This document shows positions 20,973 to 33,495 of a DNA stretch of 64,000 nt, piece by piece. The stretch is from contig MU839139.1 in NCBI GenBank assembly GCA_030685235.1, positions 1-64,000 on the forward strand, written 5' to 3'. The notes beneath the pieces are model-generated. The model had not been told where the DNA came from and made no database searches. It worked only from the letters and a program-made list of their open reading frames with translations. The translations under genes were made by a program, and so were the position numbers. Each line of letters begins with the position of its first letter. The stretch's first letter is position 1. The DNA is from Copromyces sp. CBS 386.78. Its lineage: Eukaryota; Ascomycota; Sordariomycetes; Sordariales; Sordariaceae.

Positions 20973-23900
20973 TTAAACAATAATTATAATTAAAAGATTT
21001 AATTAATTAAATTAAACTACCCTACGATATACTTATTTATAATCGTATTCGATTAATTAAAACCTTTATATTAACCCGCTAGCGTAACGACCCTTCAATT
21101 AATTACTTTATTTCTTTCCAATTTAAATTTATATACAATTTCTAACGAGCTCCAATTTATTTTACAATTACTTCCCTCCTTTACACTTCGAAAAATCCGT
21201 TACGACGAATTTAGGTATTCGTATAGGAATTAAAAAGACCTCTAAAAATCCTTTACTTCTTAATATATTACCCTCCCCGTTTAAATATTATCCTTTTATT
21301 TAACGCGAAAATTTATAATTAAATTCCTTTGTAATACTTTAATTTAATTTTTAGTAAACGGCGAATTTAAATACCCGTCTACTAAATTAATTAATATAAT
21401 AAATTTTACCCTTCCTACAACGAATTTAAATAATTGTTTAAAGCGACTATTTATTTTATTATAAACGCTAAATTCCTTTATATTCGTTATTTAATAATAT
21501 TTCGTTAAAAAGATTCTATAAAATTTAAACGAAAAGAGTTAACAATATATTATAATATTATAGTAAAATATAATATTAATTATAATTAATTAAATACCGT
21601 CCAATCCACTTTCCAATCCGACGGGACTACGCCCCTAAATCCTATTACCGCTTTATACGATTATAATAATAATACCGACGGAAGATAAAAATCCAACTTC
21701 CCTAATAAACGATAGCGGTATTCTATTAACCTTCTAAAACTATATATTAAATATCAATAAATAGTATAAACGCAAATTACCCCCGCCTATTATTCTATGG
21801 ATAATATATATTATATTTCGAATTATATTTAAAATACTTAATAATAATAATTAGGCCGACCCGATAGGAAACGACGCTTTTAAAACCAACGGATCTAACC
21901 TTCCCCCTACGGCTTTAAATAATAAAAATAAAGGTAAAACTTCAGACCCTATTCCTAATAAAATTTAATTATAAGTACAACTAATAAAAATAAGCGGTAA
22001 TAAAGATATAATAAAATATTTAAAAATTACTATTCTAAATAATTATAATATTTTAATTATTAAATTAAAGGATATTAAAGGAGAAATAAATATAATTAAA
22101 AATATTACCGGCTCCTTTCAAATTAATTTTAATTAAATTATTTAAAATAATTAAAATATTTGAACTTTTTTGGCTTATATTACTAATACTCCTACCCGCT
22201 CTATTTTATTTTCTAAATTAATTATAACAGGAATATAACCCGGATTACCTTCTAAATAAGGAAGAGGAAGAATAATTACCCTTCTACTTTAAGGAAATTC
22301 CGTTCTACTGCTTCTACTAAATAATAATATCCTTCCCGCCCTAATATTATTTTAAAATTTATTAATAATTTAAACTACGCTTTATAATATTATTACTTAA
22401 ACCGCTATAGTATAATTAACCGCCGACTAGGCTACTACCGCCCTTACTACTATATAAGCCGCTATTAATACTTTTTAAGGCAATAATTAAAATATTCTAA
22501 AATTTAATACAAAACCTACTTAGCCGAAAAATAATTATTAAACCACTATTTCTATCTTCACTAGAATATAATTAAATATAAACCCTTTAATATTCCCCGC
22601 TATTACTATTAGAAAATAAATTAAAGTTCTAAATTTAAAAAGCTACCTTTAACCTACCCCTTTTATCTTATTAAACTAATAAAAAACGGGAATACTAACC
22701 TTCTAGCCCTAAATTAATCCTACCTACGTCTACGACCCCGACTTTAAATTTAAAATTAAATATAAAGATATAAGGGTATTCGATTTATAATAGATCGGCG
22801 ACTTTAAGGATATTAATATAATTTAAAATAGTATTAAAATTATATAAACCAACGTATCCGCTTTTTAGGATCGTTTATAAACTTTCTTCGAAAACCTTAA
22901 TATTTATAATTCAGCGGCTATCTAATTAATAATTATATTCTAAATATTATTAGCCGGATAAACTACTCTATAGTAGAATACTAAATTCTCTTCCGAATAA
23001 CATATAAATATCTAATTAAATAGAATTTTTATTACTATAAACGCCCTATTTATCCGTTTTACGCCGGATACCGGAGCGGTTATATAATAATTTATAAATA
23101 CTAAATTAACCTTTCGGAATTTGGCCGAAGACGATTCGTCGTATATACTATATTTTTAAAAGAAAATATATTATATTAGAATTATAAATCTATTAAACGC
23201 TATATAAATTAATTAGTAAAGAATTATAATACAAATTTAAATAGTACTAAATTTAAAAATTAAATAATATTTCCGGGCCTTTTTAAAGTTTAAAGACTTT
23301 TAATCCTATATAAGAGAAATTATTAAAATAAAAAAAAATTTAATTGCTGTAGTAAAATAATATTTCCTTTACGTTAGATCCGTTATAGGAATTAGCTACG
23401 CCGCTAAAATATTATTAATTATTAAAGAAGGATATAATAAATTATTACTTTAATACCCGGACCGCCCCCGCTATAATAATTATAATAATCGCGGACAATA
23501 TAATAATAGAAGTAATAACGACCGTTATAATAGTAGAAGTAACTATAATAGTCGTAATAATAGAAGTAATTATAATAATTATAATAATAAAAATAATTAT
23601 AATAATTATAATAATAGAAGTAATTATAATAATTATAATAATAGAAGAGGTTATTAATATAACCGCTCTAATAATTACGGCCCTAAGAATTGCGAAAGAT
23701 ATTAGGCTAATTAACGCCGAAATTGTAGCCAGCGCAATTATACCTATTACCTCGAAATAAAAAATAATAGTAAGGAAGCTAATAACGACCGAACCAAAGA
23801 CGGTTATAATACCTTCCTAAAATTAAATAACTACTCTTTAAACTAAAAATATTATAGTAATTATATTAATATTATATATATCGTTTTCGATTAATCCTTT

Positions 23901-26900
23901 ATATATTATAAATACTATACTACATTTAAAATTTATAAAGATACTATTCGCTACGAAAAGAAATACGCCGATATAAATATTATAATAATTAAAATTAAAC
24001 TACTTATTATATTTATATTAAACTTTAGCCGCCGTACTTACGGATATTACTACGAAATATAAATTTTACGTAGCGAATTGTTTAAATATTTAAAGACCTA
24101 CTAATTTACTAAAGATAGAAGAATGAAAACTACTATCGCGGACGAATCTAAATTAAATAATAATAAAGATTCCGAAGGTACTTTAATAATTAATTTTATA
24201 ACCGAACTAATCCCGCCCCTAAAGAAAATTCCTTCCTTTAAGCTAACCCTTATCGTAGAAGCCCCTATATTCGACTAAATTAATTAATTAAATTTACTAT
24301 TTAACTTTACCTATTTAAAGATTAAAGTTAGAGCTACCCTTAAGAACGAAGATAAAAAAACATATATTGATCTAAGAATAAGAAGGAATTTAATCGGAAA
24401 ATAATTTTTAAAAACGTTAAAATATATAACTATTTATAAATTAATTAAAGTACGGGGGATTAGAAAGGATTTAGTCTTAATCGACGAATTCGCTACTTTC
24501 TCCCTTTATATCCCCACTAAGGATTCTAATAAAGAATTTATATTAATGAAAATTATAAAGTCTATATAGGTCGTAAAAGATTTAACACTTAACTTATTAT
24601 TAAATAATAATTTTATAATACTATTTAAAGGCGCAATCGATTATAAAAATATAATAATCTAATTCCGTAAAGTTAACGTAAATATTAATTTCGAAATATA
24701 AATTAGGATAATTCCTATAATAAGAAAGGTAATATTAATAAGAAAGATTTCCCTTCTTCTAGAATAAAAGGTCGCAATACTAATTAATTATAAACCCCTT
24801 CTAAAAGGACGAACCTTTACTTTCGATATAAAATATTTTATTATAGCCTACGCCCGAATTAACGCCCGAACCCTAAAAGCCTTCGTAATTAAAAATATAT
24901 CGAATTATATTATTATAATTAGGAAGAATAAAAACTTTAAGACTATTAACGAAATTACTAATAGTAAGTACTTTATTACTAATTAGAATAATATTTTAAA
25001 AACCTTTATAATCGGTTCGGTAATTTAATTAGGATTGCCCCGCCTAGTATTGTCTATAGCCGTCGAAATTCCTATAAATATCGCCTTTAATAATAAATTC
25101 CCTCTAAATTTTAATATAACGGCCGTAATTAATAGGGATTTTAAATTATTAAAATTCATTAACTTCTTAATATTAACCTTAAATACAAATGCTAATTTAA
25201 TATTCGACGAAGTATATAATATTATTTCGCCGAACGAAGACGGTCCGACTATAAAACCTTACGTCCCCGAAAAAATATTTACGCTAGGCCTTTATATAAA
25301 CCCCTACGCCGAAAAAATAATAAAAGAAAGAATATATATTTATAATAAGAATAATATTTAGATTATAAAATTAAAGAAAGTAATTAAAAAATTTTTTAAA
25401 ATATAGAAAAACGGCGGAATAATTAAAATATTAGAATTAGAAATAATAAAAGTCTTGCTAATAAAAGGGTAGTAAAATTAATATATTAATTTTAAAATAT
25501 ATTTATTTAGTAGGAAAAATAAAGAGATTGTCGATAAAGTTTTTAACGAATTGTATAATTAAAATAAAATAGTATAGCGAACCGAAGTAATACCCTTCTT
25601 ATACCCTATTTTCGTAGTATAAAAAATAATTTATAGTAAGTTTAAAACGAGGGTAGTAATCGATTTACGTACTTTAAATAAGGTATTTATATTAAATAAC
25701 TACCTTTTACCACTTTAATTTAAAATAATTGCGGCTTTAAGAGGAAAGAATTATATTATAATTATCGACGTTACTATATTCTTTTATTAATTTAGAATAT
25801 AATTACCCTATTGAAATTAATTTATATTAATAAGTCCGCGAGGCCTCGAAACCCTAACTATTATATTAATAGAATACTGTAATTCGCCGGCCTATATCCA
25901 AAAGTTTATAAATCGACTATTATTATAGTTTACTTTCTATAGGGCTTTTATTGATAATATAGTAATTTTCTCGGATATTATAAAAGAATATATTAAATAC
26001 TTTAAGGAAGTCTTCGCCTTATTTAATAAGAAAGGTATTTCTATTTCCTTTAAAAAATTATACTTTAGATTTTTAGATATCGAGCTATTCGGATTTAAAG
26101 TAAATTTATTCGGGCTTTTTAATACGAAATATTATATTGAAGCCTTTTATAAATTAGATTTCCTAAAATAATTAAAAGCTTTAGAATAATATATCGGAAA
26201 TATTAATTTCTTAAAGTACTTTATTCCTTACTACGTATAATTAGTAGAACTTCTATAATAACGAAAAGTATTACTATTAATAATAGGAAGAAAGAATAGC
26301 TATATCGTCGCTAATAACCCCGGAAAAAGGATATAATATTATTAAACGACTACGTATAAGCTAACCAAGGCAGAATTAACCGCATTCTAAATATTATAAA
26401 ACGTTATTTATAACGAACTTATTATCCATTACTATTATAACTCTAATAAATAACTATTTATATAAATCGACAGATTTTTAGAGAAAGGGTTTAAAATAAT
26501 AATATTTTACTTAAAGGATAGTATAAAATAGACCCCCGAAGAAATAATCCCTAGTATAGCTGTCTTCCCTATAATATTTTTAAATAAATACTTTATTTCT
26601 GCTAAAATATAATATAGTCCTTCAAAATTCGAAGTAATATACTTCGTTTAAATAATTAAATATTTAAGAATTATAATTTATTTAATTAAATAACCCGTTA
26701 TAATTTTAATAAATTATGCGGCAATTAAAAGTATTATATAATAGATTAAATTCGATACTTCTTTAATAGACCGAATTAACTGCCGCTTAATTAATATATT
26801 AATATACTTATTTTAATACTTTTTAATAATTTACTACGTACCCGGCAAGCTAAATATTATATTAAATATATTAAATAGGTTAAAAATAATAAAAGAAGGG

Positions 26901-28652
26901 CGGCTAAAAGAATTAGCAGTATTAGACGATATATAGTACATCCGATTAAAAGTATAAATAAATTAAGTAACGAAATAAGTATTTACGAAAGGATATAAGA
27001 CCAATAATAAGTATATTAGGATTATAGCGGACTTAACGGCCGGTAAACCTATTAAAACTAATAAAACCTTTTCGAAGCCCGGGCACCCCTTCAAATTAAA
27101 TAAAGGTTTATTCTATAATATTAAGAACGACGGAACTAGGACGCTATATATCCTATATAATTAAATATAATAAATACTTTAAAAAGCCTACAGTAATAAA
27201 TATTATTTTGGACATAATAAAATACTATACGAATTTAAAGGGCTTATAATTAATAATAAAACTTATTTAATTAAATAATATATTAAATACTACCTATAAT
27301 ATTAATTCGCCCAAATTAATTATTAATAGCCAAACGGTAATTATTAGCTTATCCGAATAACGTTTATCCCTATACGTACTATTACTATCGATTTTATTAT
27401 TAACTTACCCCTCGTACTAACTTAGAATACGCTATAGAAATTAGAAGATAAAAATATATACAATATATTATTTACCTTAATATATCCTATATTAAAGAAA
27501 TCCCTACTATTCCTTAAGTATTTTACGTATATAATTGAAAATTAAACTAATATACTAATTTAATAATTAATAATAGTAGATTAGGATATACTATAAAGGA
27601 TTATTTTAAATTAAAATAATAAATTTATATCCGAATTTTAAAAAGGAATATAGAAGAAACTAAGAACGAAACTACTTATAATTATAATTTACCACCCCTA
27701 AAGAGATAGCCTCTTAAAACGAAAAAACTAAATAATTAAAATCGCCATTCGCTTCTATAGCTTCAACAACCTTAATACCCTTTAAACTAAAATATTCCCT
27801 GCCCTATAATAGAATTTTAATAATTTATATTCGGTACTTATTAAAATATCCCCTTATAAACTCCTCTATAATTTTAAATTATTTAAACCTTTAAATATTT
27901 TTAAAAATAATAATGAACTTACTATAACTACGTTTTGAAACTATTTATAATAAAACCCCGCCTTCGCTATAAATTTCGCTATAATAATAATTAAATAGAA
28001 ATACAATTTAAAATATCAATTAATAGAATTTAATACTAGGGATTATATATACTTTTATTTCTACTACAAATATTATTTTAAAGGAAAACTATTAAAGAAA
28101 CTCTTTTAATAGCGAGCAAAACTATTTAAAATATTAAAGCGTATAAAAAAATTAATTTACTATTTAGAATTCCCAATTAATTAAATTATTTATTTAATTA
28201 GTTCCGTAGTATATTTATTACCCGCCCTAATATTTAAAGACCCTTTTAAACGTATAACATTCTTATTAAAATTAATAGAAAATAATTAGAATTTTAGGAA
28301 TAAAGAGGGCAATTCCTATAAATTAGAATAAATTATTATATATTAAGTAACGTAAAGGACGAACGTTTACTTAATAAAATAAAAAAGATAAGGATACGAA
28401 TATAATAAATAAAAGATAGAATAATAGTTAAAATATATTAAGGATTTAATAAAGGACTATTAGCGCCGTAAAAATAAGGTGTAACCAAAAGAAATAAGGA
28501 AGTAAGGATCGGAGGAAGTAATAAGCTTATCGGAAGACGGCAGGAATATAAATAAATAGAACGGAGGATAAACATATTATTAGGCCCTAAATTATTTTAT
28601 TACTTATAATAATTACTAAGGATAGTAAAGGCTTCTTTTAAGCGCCGGCATT
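20973..28652 (+). pseudogene. Decayed gag-pol of the LTR element
   Basis: Landmarks on the + strand: an N/R/Y-rich low-complexity gag tail at about 23460-23690; a retropepsin-like segment at about 24450-24690 (VRGI, then LYIP, then DLTLNLL); reverse transcriptase at about 25560-26260 with RVVIDLRTLNK and FIDN at 25947-25958, where the catalytic second Asp is Asn as after a G to A change; RNase H and tether at about 26290-26770; integrase at about 27180-27780 with TTYHP-like and ERKNQ-like stretches; and a chromodomain at about 28360-28470 whose Trp codons are now stops. An ORF at 25035-25361 is only a stop-free remnant. Many in-frame stops throughout. Confidence 0.88.
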
Positions 28653-28893
28653 TAATACCGGACCCATATATTTATATAGATTTCTAAGGACGAAGGTTAT
28701 AGACCTACTTCGCCTGGCAGGTACTCGCCTACCGGACTCGTTATTTCTTATATGCTCGATAAAATAGGTGATAAGATAAGGCTACCATAAGATATATCTT
28801 TCCCATCTTCAAAGGCAGTCTTTCTTAGGAAACCTTCTTGGAGGGTATTACTCTTTACAATATAATATTTTCACATACTCTACTACTTCCGCA
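28653..28893 (+). repeat. 3' LTR
   Basis: Same length as the 5' copy. It retains more C residues (for example GATAAAATAGGTGATAAGAT), so the two LTRs were mutated to different extents. Confidence 0.9.
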
Positions 28894-29327
28894 TCATAAG
28901 TACAACTATAAGGTACAACCCCCTATAAATATAAGGGATAGCCGTCGCAAAGATAGAAGGATGGTGACGATGAGAAAGATCAATAATAAGAAGAGTGGTG
29001 GTGGTAATGAAAAGGATGGTGGTGATGAAAAGGATAGTGGTGATAAAAAGGATAGTGGTGATGAAAAGGATAGTGGTGATGAAAAGGATGGTGGTGATGA
29101 AAAGGATAGTGGTGATGATGAAAAGGATGAAGAAAGAGAAAGAAAGAAGAAAGGTACCTTAGAAAGGAGGAGAGCCCCCAATTCCAACCTGGAATGTTAA
29201 GCACCTCTTTCCATCTTGCAGCCAAAGTCTTGGCCTACCTTAATGCTGCCTTAATGTTGCAGGATTGCAGCTGCGGACCCTGCACGTTAACACGTTTATT
29301 TCCTAAAATCCCTAACGCGGACCCGAA
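28894..29327. other. Spacer with an 18-bp minisatellite
   Basis: Right flank of the LTR element. It contains the tandem array listed separately, then about 200 bp of GC-balanced DNA. The ORF at 28838-29200 exists only because the minisatellite is a multiple of three and begins inside the LTR. Confidence 0.5.
28994..29128 (+). repeat. 18-bp minisatellite, about 7 units
   Basis: Imperfect tandem units of GATAGTGGTGATGAAAAG, with AGT/GGT alternation. In one frame they read GDEKDS. It directly follows the 3' LTR. Confidence 0.9.
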
Positions 29328-29795
29328 CAAGCCTTAAAAGGCAAAAGTATAGGGTATTACCTTCTATACTTTAGTAGGCCTTTTAAAGGCTACTAAGTTG
29401 AAGGCGAGCACTGGAGACTGCCCGAGGTCGGCATTTGACGCTAGAATTTCTAGGTTATAGAAATTAGAATAATTTCAAAAAATTTGTCACGAACAGGAAT
29501 CGAACAGATGATGTCACAATGAAGAACTACTTCAATAACCACTTGGCCACTAGGCCATTTGGTTGTTTCTAGAAGAATTGGTTCTTTCCGTTAATAAAGG
29601 GGATGTTGGAGGTTGGGGAAGGAAGGTAGGAGTTGGACTTTGAGACTTTGAGAAATTCCGGATTTCGGACCCGACCCAACTCCAAATCCAAGGCCACTAT
29701 AGTACAGCGCTTACCCCCTATAAGAAAGATGCGTTGGTTTTTAGACATTGGTTGTGGTTATTGTCCAACAGCCACAATCAATGTCTGGAAACAGA
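29328..29795 (-). mobile_element. SINE-like repeat, copy 2 (inverted)
   Basis: Inverted match to 1169-1650, including the left-end hairpin (about 29737-29789) and the tRNA-like core (29486-29560). It lacks the right-end hairpin present in copies 1 and 3. Differences from copy 1 are mainly transitions. Confidence 0.8.
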
Positions 29796-29957
29796 TTTTG
29801 TGAGATCACGAGCGATGGAGAACGTGATCGATGTGATGAATGATGATGATGCTGCTATGGAAAGGAAAGAAAGAAAGCGGGAGATCTGGAGGGCTAGAAA
29901 CGGTGGGCTAGAAACCCAGGGCACGAGTGGGGCAGTGCCCTGTGCCCGGGACCCACC
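29796..29957 (+). repeat. Dispersed G/A-rich block, copy 2, flanked by ACAGATTTT
   Basis: About 160 bp shared with 38309-38455: GATCACGAGCRA, GATGATGATGCTATGGA, GTCTGGAGGTCTAGAAA-like, CGGTGGGC and CAGGGCACGAGTG in order. On both sides lies ACAGATTTT, and the outer flanks match the uninterrupted sequence at 1161-1180. This looks like either an insertion with a 9-bp duplication here or a deletion between those repeats in copy 1. Confidence 0.75.
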
Positions 29958-30068
29958 GACAGATTTTCCCACTACGGTAGCATATCGGTCTAGCAAACCA
30001 CTGGCAACCGCACTCGACTGACACCCGCATTACCATAACGAATCGCAATGCGTTGCTTAATTAAGGTA

Positions 30069-30093
30069 GGGATCCAGGGATCCAGGGATCCAG
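30069..30093 (+). repeat. 8-bp tandem repeat, 3 units
   Basis: GATCCAGG repeated three times in the upstream region of paralogue E. Confidence 0.9.
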
Positions 30094-30381
30094 CCTCGCA
30101 CTCGACAAACACTCCCGCCCAGTTCAATTCCGACTTACACCATCACCACCATGTTCTCTCTCCATTCGTCTCGCAGACGTGTGGCTCTCTATACCCTTTG
30201 AAGATTTGACCAAACTCAATTACTATGCGTGAACTGACGCTCGACAAGTTGGGCCTCCCAAACCAGCCTAGCTGTTTCATGTCCACATGCTCCGAGAGGA
30301 TAACCGAATGCAGCACAAACTTATTCCTCTATTATCGTGAGGCTCACGAGCAACCAGGTCGAGCAACGACTCGCTGTCGGG

Positions 30382-30388
30382 TATAAAG
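30382..30388 (+). promoter_or_regulatory. TATA box of paralogue E
   Basis: TATAAAG about 148 bp upstream of the ATG at 30530. Paralogue D has TATATAAAG at a very similar distance, which supports both. Confidence 0.5.
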
Positions 30389-30529
30389 GTCTAGCCTTCC
30401 ACCATCCATCCTAGACTAGTACCGTACAGGTATGCCATCTTCCGTTATCAGTTGATACCCTCTACCCACCTACCGCTGCCATCCCAATCAACCGTCGGTA
30501 CTCAGCTCACCTCCTGCTTTGCAACGGCC

Positions 30530-31449
30530 ATGGCGTATAGCACTTTCCCCTCGGCGTTTCCTGTTCCACATAGGATCAACCCCGATGGGTCAGTTACGTT
30601 TTTCGATCACGAGGGTAATGAAGATCCATCAGTTCCTACTACGGACGAGTATAGTTGTATGAGGCACCACGTAAGCCGTTGCTCTCTTTTTGTGCTCCTG
30701 TGGGGCCTCACTCCTCCTTTTCGTCGCATTGCAAAGTGGATGACCGTCCTGGCACCGACACTCGCGTTGGAAACTCCTCCCGCACCCTGATCATCGTACC
30801 TCGGAGTCCTGCTTCGTGTCCCTGATAATTGGCTTAGCTCTCGTCCCCTGGGTATTATGGGTGTGTGAACCCCATAGAGACCATGCTGCACCCTGCGGTT
30901 CTCGACGCCGATGACGCCGACGACGACGCCGATGACGCCGACGACGACGCCGACGACGGCACCAGAGACAAGCCGCCAAGTCCCATCTCCACCCCACAGT
31001 CGACGCCTTCTTCCACCGAGGATGAAGAAGGCACGGAGAACCAAGAAACTCCGGGGCCGAGCCCAGCCTCCGCAACACCTGCGTCCACGCACAATAAAGT
31101 CGATAATTTTCAAGCCATCGTCGGTCAAGCGCACGGTCCGCAAGACGCCCAACAAGTCAGCGGTGCGGCTCGTAATTCCGGCATCTGCGAATGCGGTACA
31201 GACGTATCCTCCATGAAGCCCAGAGACGTCAAGCGCCACCGCAACTCTTTGACGCACCAAAAGGTTGCCGGTCCCGAAGCCTCGGCATCAGCAATGGCAT
31301 ACCACTGCCCAGTCTCGAGTTGCGAGTATGCGAAGCTAAGAAGCTTCACACGTCCGGATAACCTGAAGAGACATATACGAGCCATGCACCCTGTGAACGA
31401 TGATGGATTCGTCCAAGGGAAGGAGGTTGAGGCGACAAACAACAATTAA
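30530..31449 (+). CDS. Two-finger C2H2 protein with acidic tract (paralogue E)
   Basis: Exons 30530-30670 (47 codons, begins MAYSTFPSAFPVPH, start context GGCCATGG) and 30838-31449, giving 250 residues. The intron (GTAAGC...TTAG, 167 bp, CTGAT branch-like site) is phase 0, as in paralogues C and D. Exon 2 begins LSSPGYYG, parallel to YPGDHDG in C, then has an almost pure Asp/Ala tract (about residues 70-87) and a P/S/T-rich linker. Finger 1 has C164 and C166 (CXC, not CX2C), then H181 and H187. Finger 2 is C204, C209, H226, H231. The acidic tract could be an activation or histone-binding surface; that is inference. Likely nuclear. Confidence 0.85.
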
Positions 31450-32760
31450 GACACCGAAGAGGCGATCGAGCTCTTGCTCGTATGATATAGATGGTAGACC
31501 ACAGCGATGGGCGGTTTTTTGCTTTTTTTCGGGTTGGCGGCGGGCTTGGAAAACATGGATCATCGGGCGGATTGGATATATTCGGGCATATCTTTGGGGA
31601 TCGCATCGTCGGCATTGGGATAGGTTTGAGTATGTATGTACACAGCGAGACTGGTTGGGATCGGGTGCTCGAGGACGTCTCTTGTCGAGTAGCAAGATGC
31701 TAAGGCGTGCGAGGAAACGCAATGTGCGAAGGTATAGGTTAAGATAATATGTAATCGTTTCTGGCATAAAGGCTGTCAATGGAGTACGCACAATGCCTTC
31801 TTTTGGTCATGTCTCTGCGTTCACTTACATTGATGGAATCATAAGTCTGCCAATCTTTCGACCTTCACCAGACTTGGATATGGTGAAGGAAGGTCCAAGT
31901 TGTCTGGCTCATTTTGCACTCGCAAGTGCTCAGATACCCCTACCGCGAGCCCGCCTTTCGGTCGGATGCTGCGGCGGCCTGGGGCAACGCACCGGATACC
32001 TGGCTGTTGAAATCAAACCATGGTGAAAGTTATCACTGGCGAGCATCGCAGATACCAGGAGAATGTGGAAGGAAAAGGTTTATGGATCAACGATAAACGG
32101 GAACATGGATGGTGTAAGTGATGATGGGAGCAGGTGAGGTTCGGAGGTTGTGGAAAGAGGGCTCGCGGAGGGGTAGCTCCAGTCAGAGCCTCAACCCCGC
32201 ATCACGTCACCTGTCTAGCGGCTGGGTCCCGCACCAAGACAGCTGTCAATGACGTCAGTGGCGTTGCATACTACTGAGCTGGCTAGTTCACTTTGCAACA
32301 GCGGAAAAAGAGGCCCTTATTATCATGACAGAGGGAGGCCTCTTGGCCGGAGAGGCGGTAATTGCGCATCGTCCACCAGTCACTATACGAAGGTCGGACG
32401 CAGGGGAGCAATTGATGCGCCGCCCAACTCTTTTTTTTTTTTTTGGTTCCGTTCAGTTTCCGACTTCGGAAGCGGGCCTCTGAGACTGGAGACCAGTACC
32501 TTACGGTGCCGTTGACGAAAGGGACAGGTTTGACAATGGAAGCTCAGCGGGTCTTTTTCCAGGTACAGAAGAAGTGAACCACCAGCACATCTTCGGCCCA
32601 CCCCTTTGTCCTGCATGGCCAAATCCCAAAAAACCTACAAACGTAAGGTAAACATGCGGGTTTCAAAGAAGCAGGGCGGGGCAATGCCGGCGCTTCCTTC
32701 GAAAGAGGCTCCTCCGTGCATTACCTAGGTAAGGTAAGGTAGGTACGCTTTATCTCAGCG
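31450..32760. other. Intergenic, no supported gene
   Basis: 3' flank of paralogue E, then mixed-composition DNA with a T-tract at about 32430. ORFs are short and overlap on both strands; AGGTA/GGTAAGGTA words are frequent near 32730-32750. Confidence 0.4.
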
Positions 32761-33495
32761 CTCAGACCTCTAATTCGGGGCGCGACGCACGAACCAGATT
32801 ACATTATAAAAATTAATTTATTGATAAAATCCCATGATTACTGTTTTGGGTAATATTATTGATATGCGCCCCAAGAGGTCTAAGTTCCCGATGCGGCCTC
32901 CTATACAACTTCGATAGGAATATATTACTAATATTACTATAACTCAATTCCATCAAATCTTATCATATTACTACGATTTTACATACATTCTTATTATATA
33001 AATTAGCTCTTTCATTTGGTACCTATATAAATAGCAAATCCCTTAGTAACAATACGTCAAATGACTATAACTATAACTATAATTAAAATGCTCCTCAATA
33101 ACGATCTTTCAACTCCTCCAGCCGCCCCGATACGGGAAAAGTAAATATACCCGGGGCTTGAGAATAGCTTATAAATTATATATAGAAATTTTTAGAATAT
33201 TGGGATAAAAAAAAGTACTAATGTCGAAGATTATAGTCGCGACCTATTTTCTAATAATTATCGTTTTTACCCCTTCGACGATAGAAGTTATACTTTAAAG
33301 TATATTAATAAAAAAAGAAATATACTATGATAACCGCTATAAAATTCTCTACTTCTATGTATATTTGTATTCGCTAATATGTTTTGTTGTGATGTGGCTA
33401 TCTAGAAGTAAAGTTAAATTTTTATATGGATTTTAGGTATTTCTATCAAGACTCGGGGTTTTCCGCATCGAAAACTCAGACCTCTTTTTTGGGCG
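32761..33495. mobile_element. AT-rich relic with repeated terminal motif in both orientations
   Basis: A motif like CTCAGACCTCTAATTCGGGGCGC (split here) occurs at 32761-32783, inverted at 32866-32896 (GCGCCCCAAGAGGTCT, extending to GATGCGG), and again in the first orientation at 33463-33495. The stretch 32866-33495 is therefore bounded by inverted repeats of about 30-60 bp and is internally RIP-like. I infer a short non-autonomous DNA element, perhaps a nested pair. No target duplication is clear. Confidence 0.55.

Larger units (their letters stand above)
20732..28893 (+). mobile_element. RIP-mutated Ty3/Gypsy chromovirus-type LTR retrotransposon, 8.16 kb
   Basis: Two direct repeats of 241 bp bound an internal region whose + strand frames, read through TAA/TAG stops, give retroelement domains in the order gag tail, protease, reverse transcriptase, RNase H, integrase, chromodomain. 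That order (integrase after RNase H) is Ty3/Gypsy, and a C-terminal chromodomain marks the chromovirus lineage. Nearly all damage is C to T or G to A, including catalytic and tryptophan codons, as expected of RIP. No intact ORF remains, so it is dead. No convincing 5-bp target duplication is seen at the assigned ends. Confidence 0.92.

Noticed and set aside
25035..25361. 108-codon ORF in the AT-rich block
   Set aside because: A stop-free remnant of the RIP-mutated pol gene between protease and reverse transcriptase, not an independent gene.
28838..29200. ORF with GDEKDS repeats
   Set aside because: It begins inside the 3' LTR and is long only because the 18-bp minisatellite is a multiple of three.
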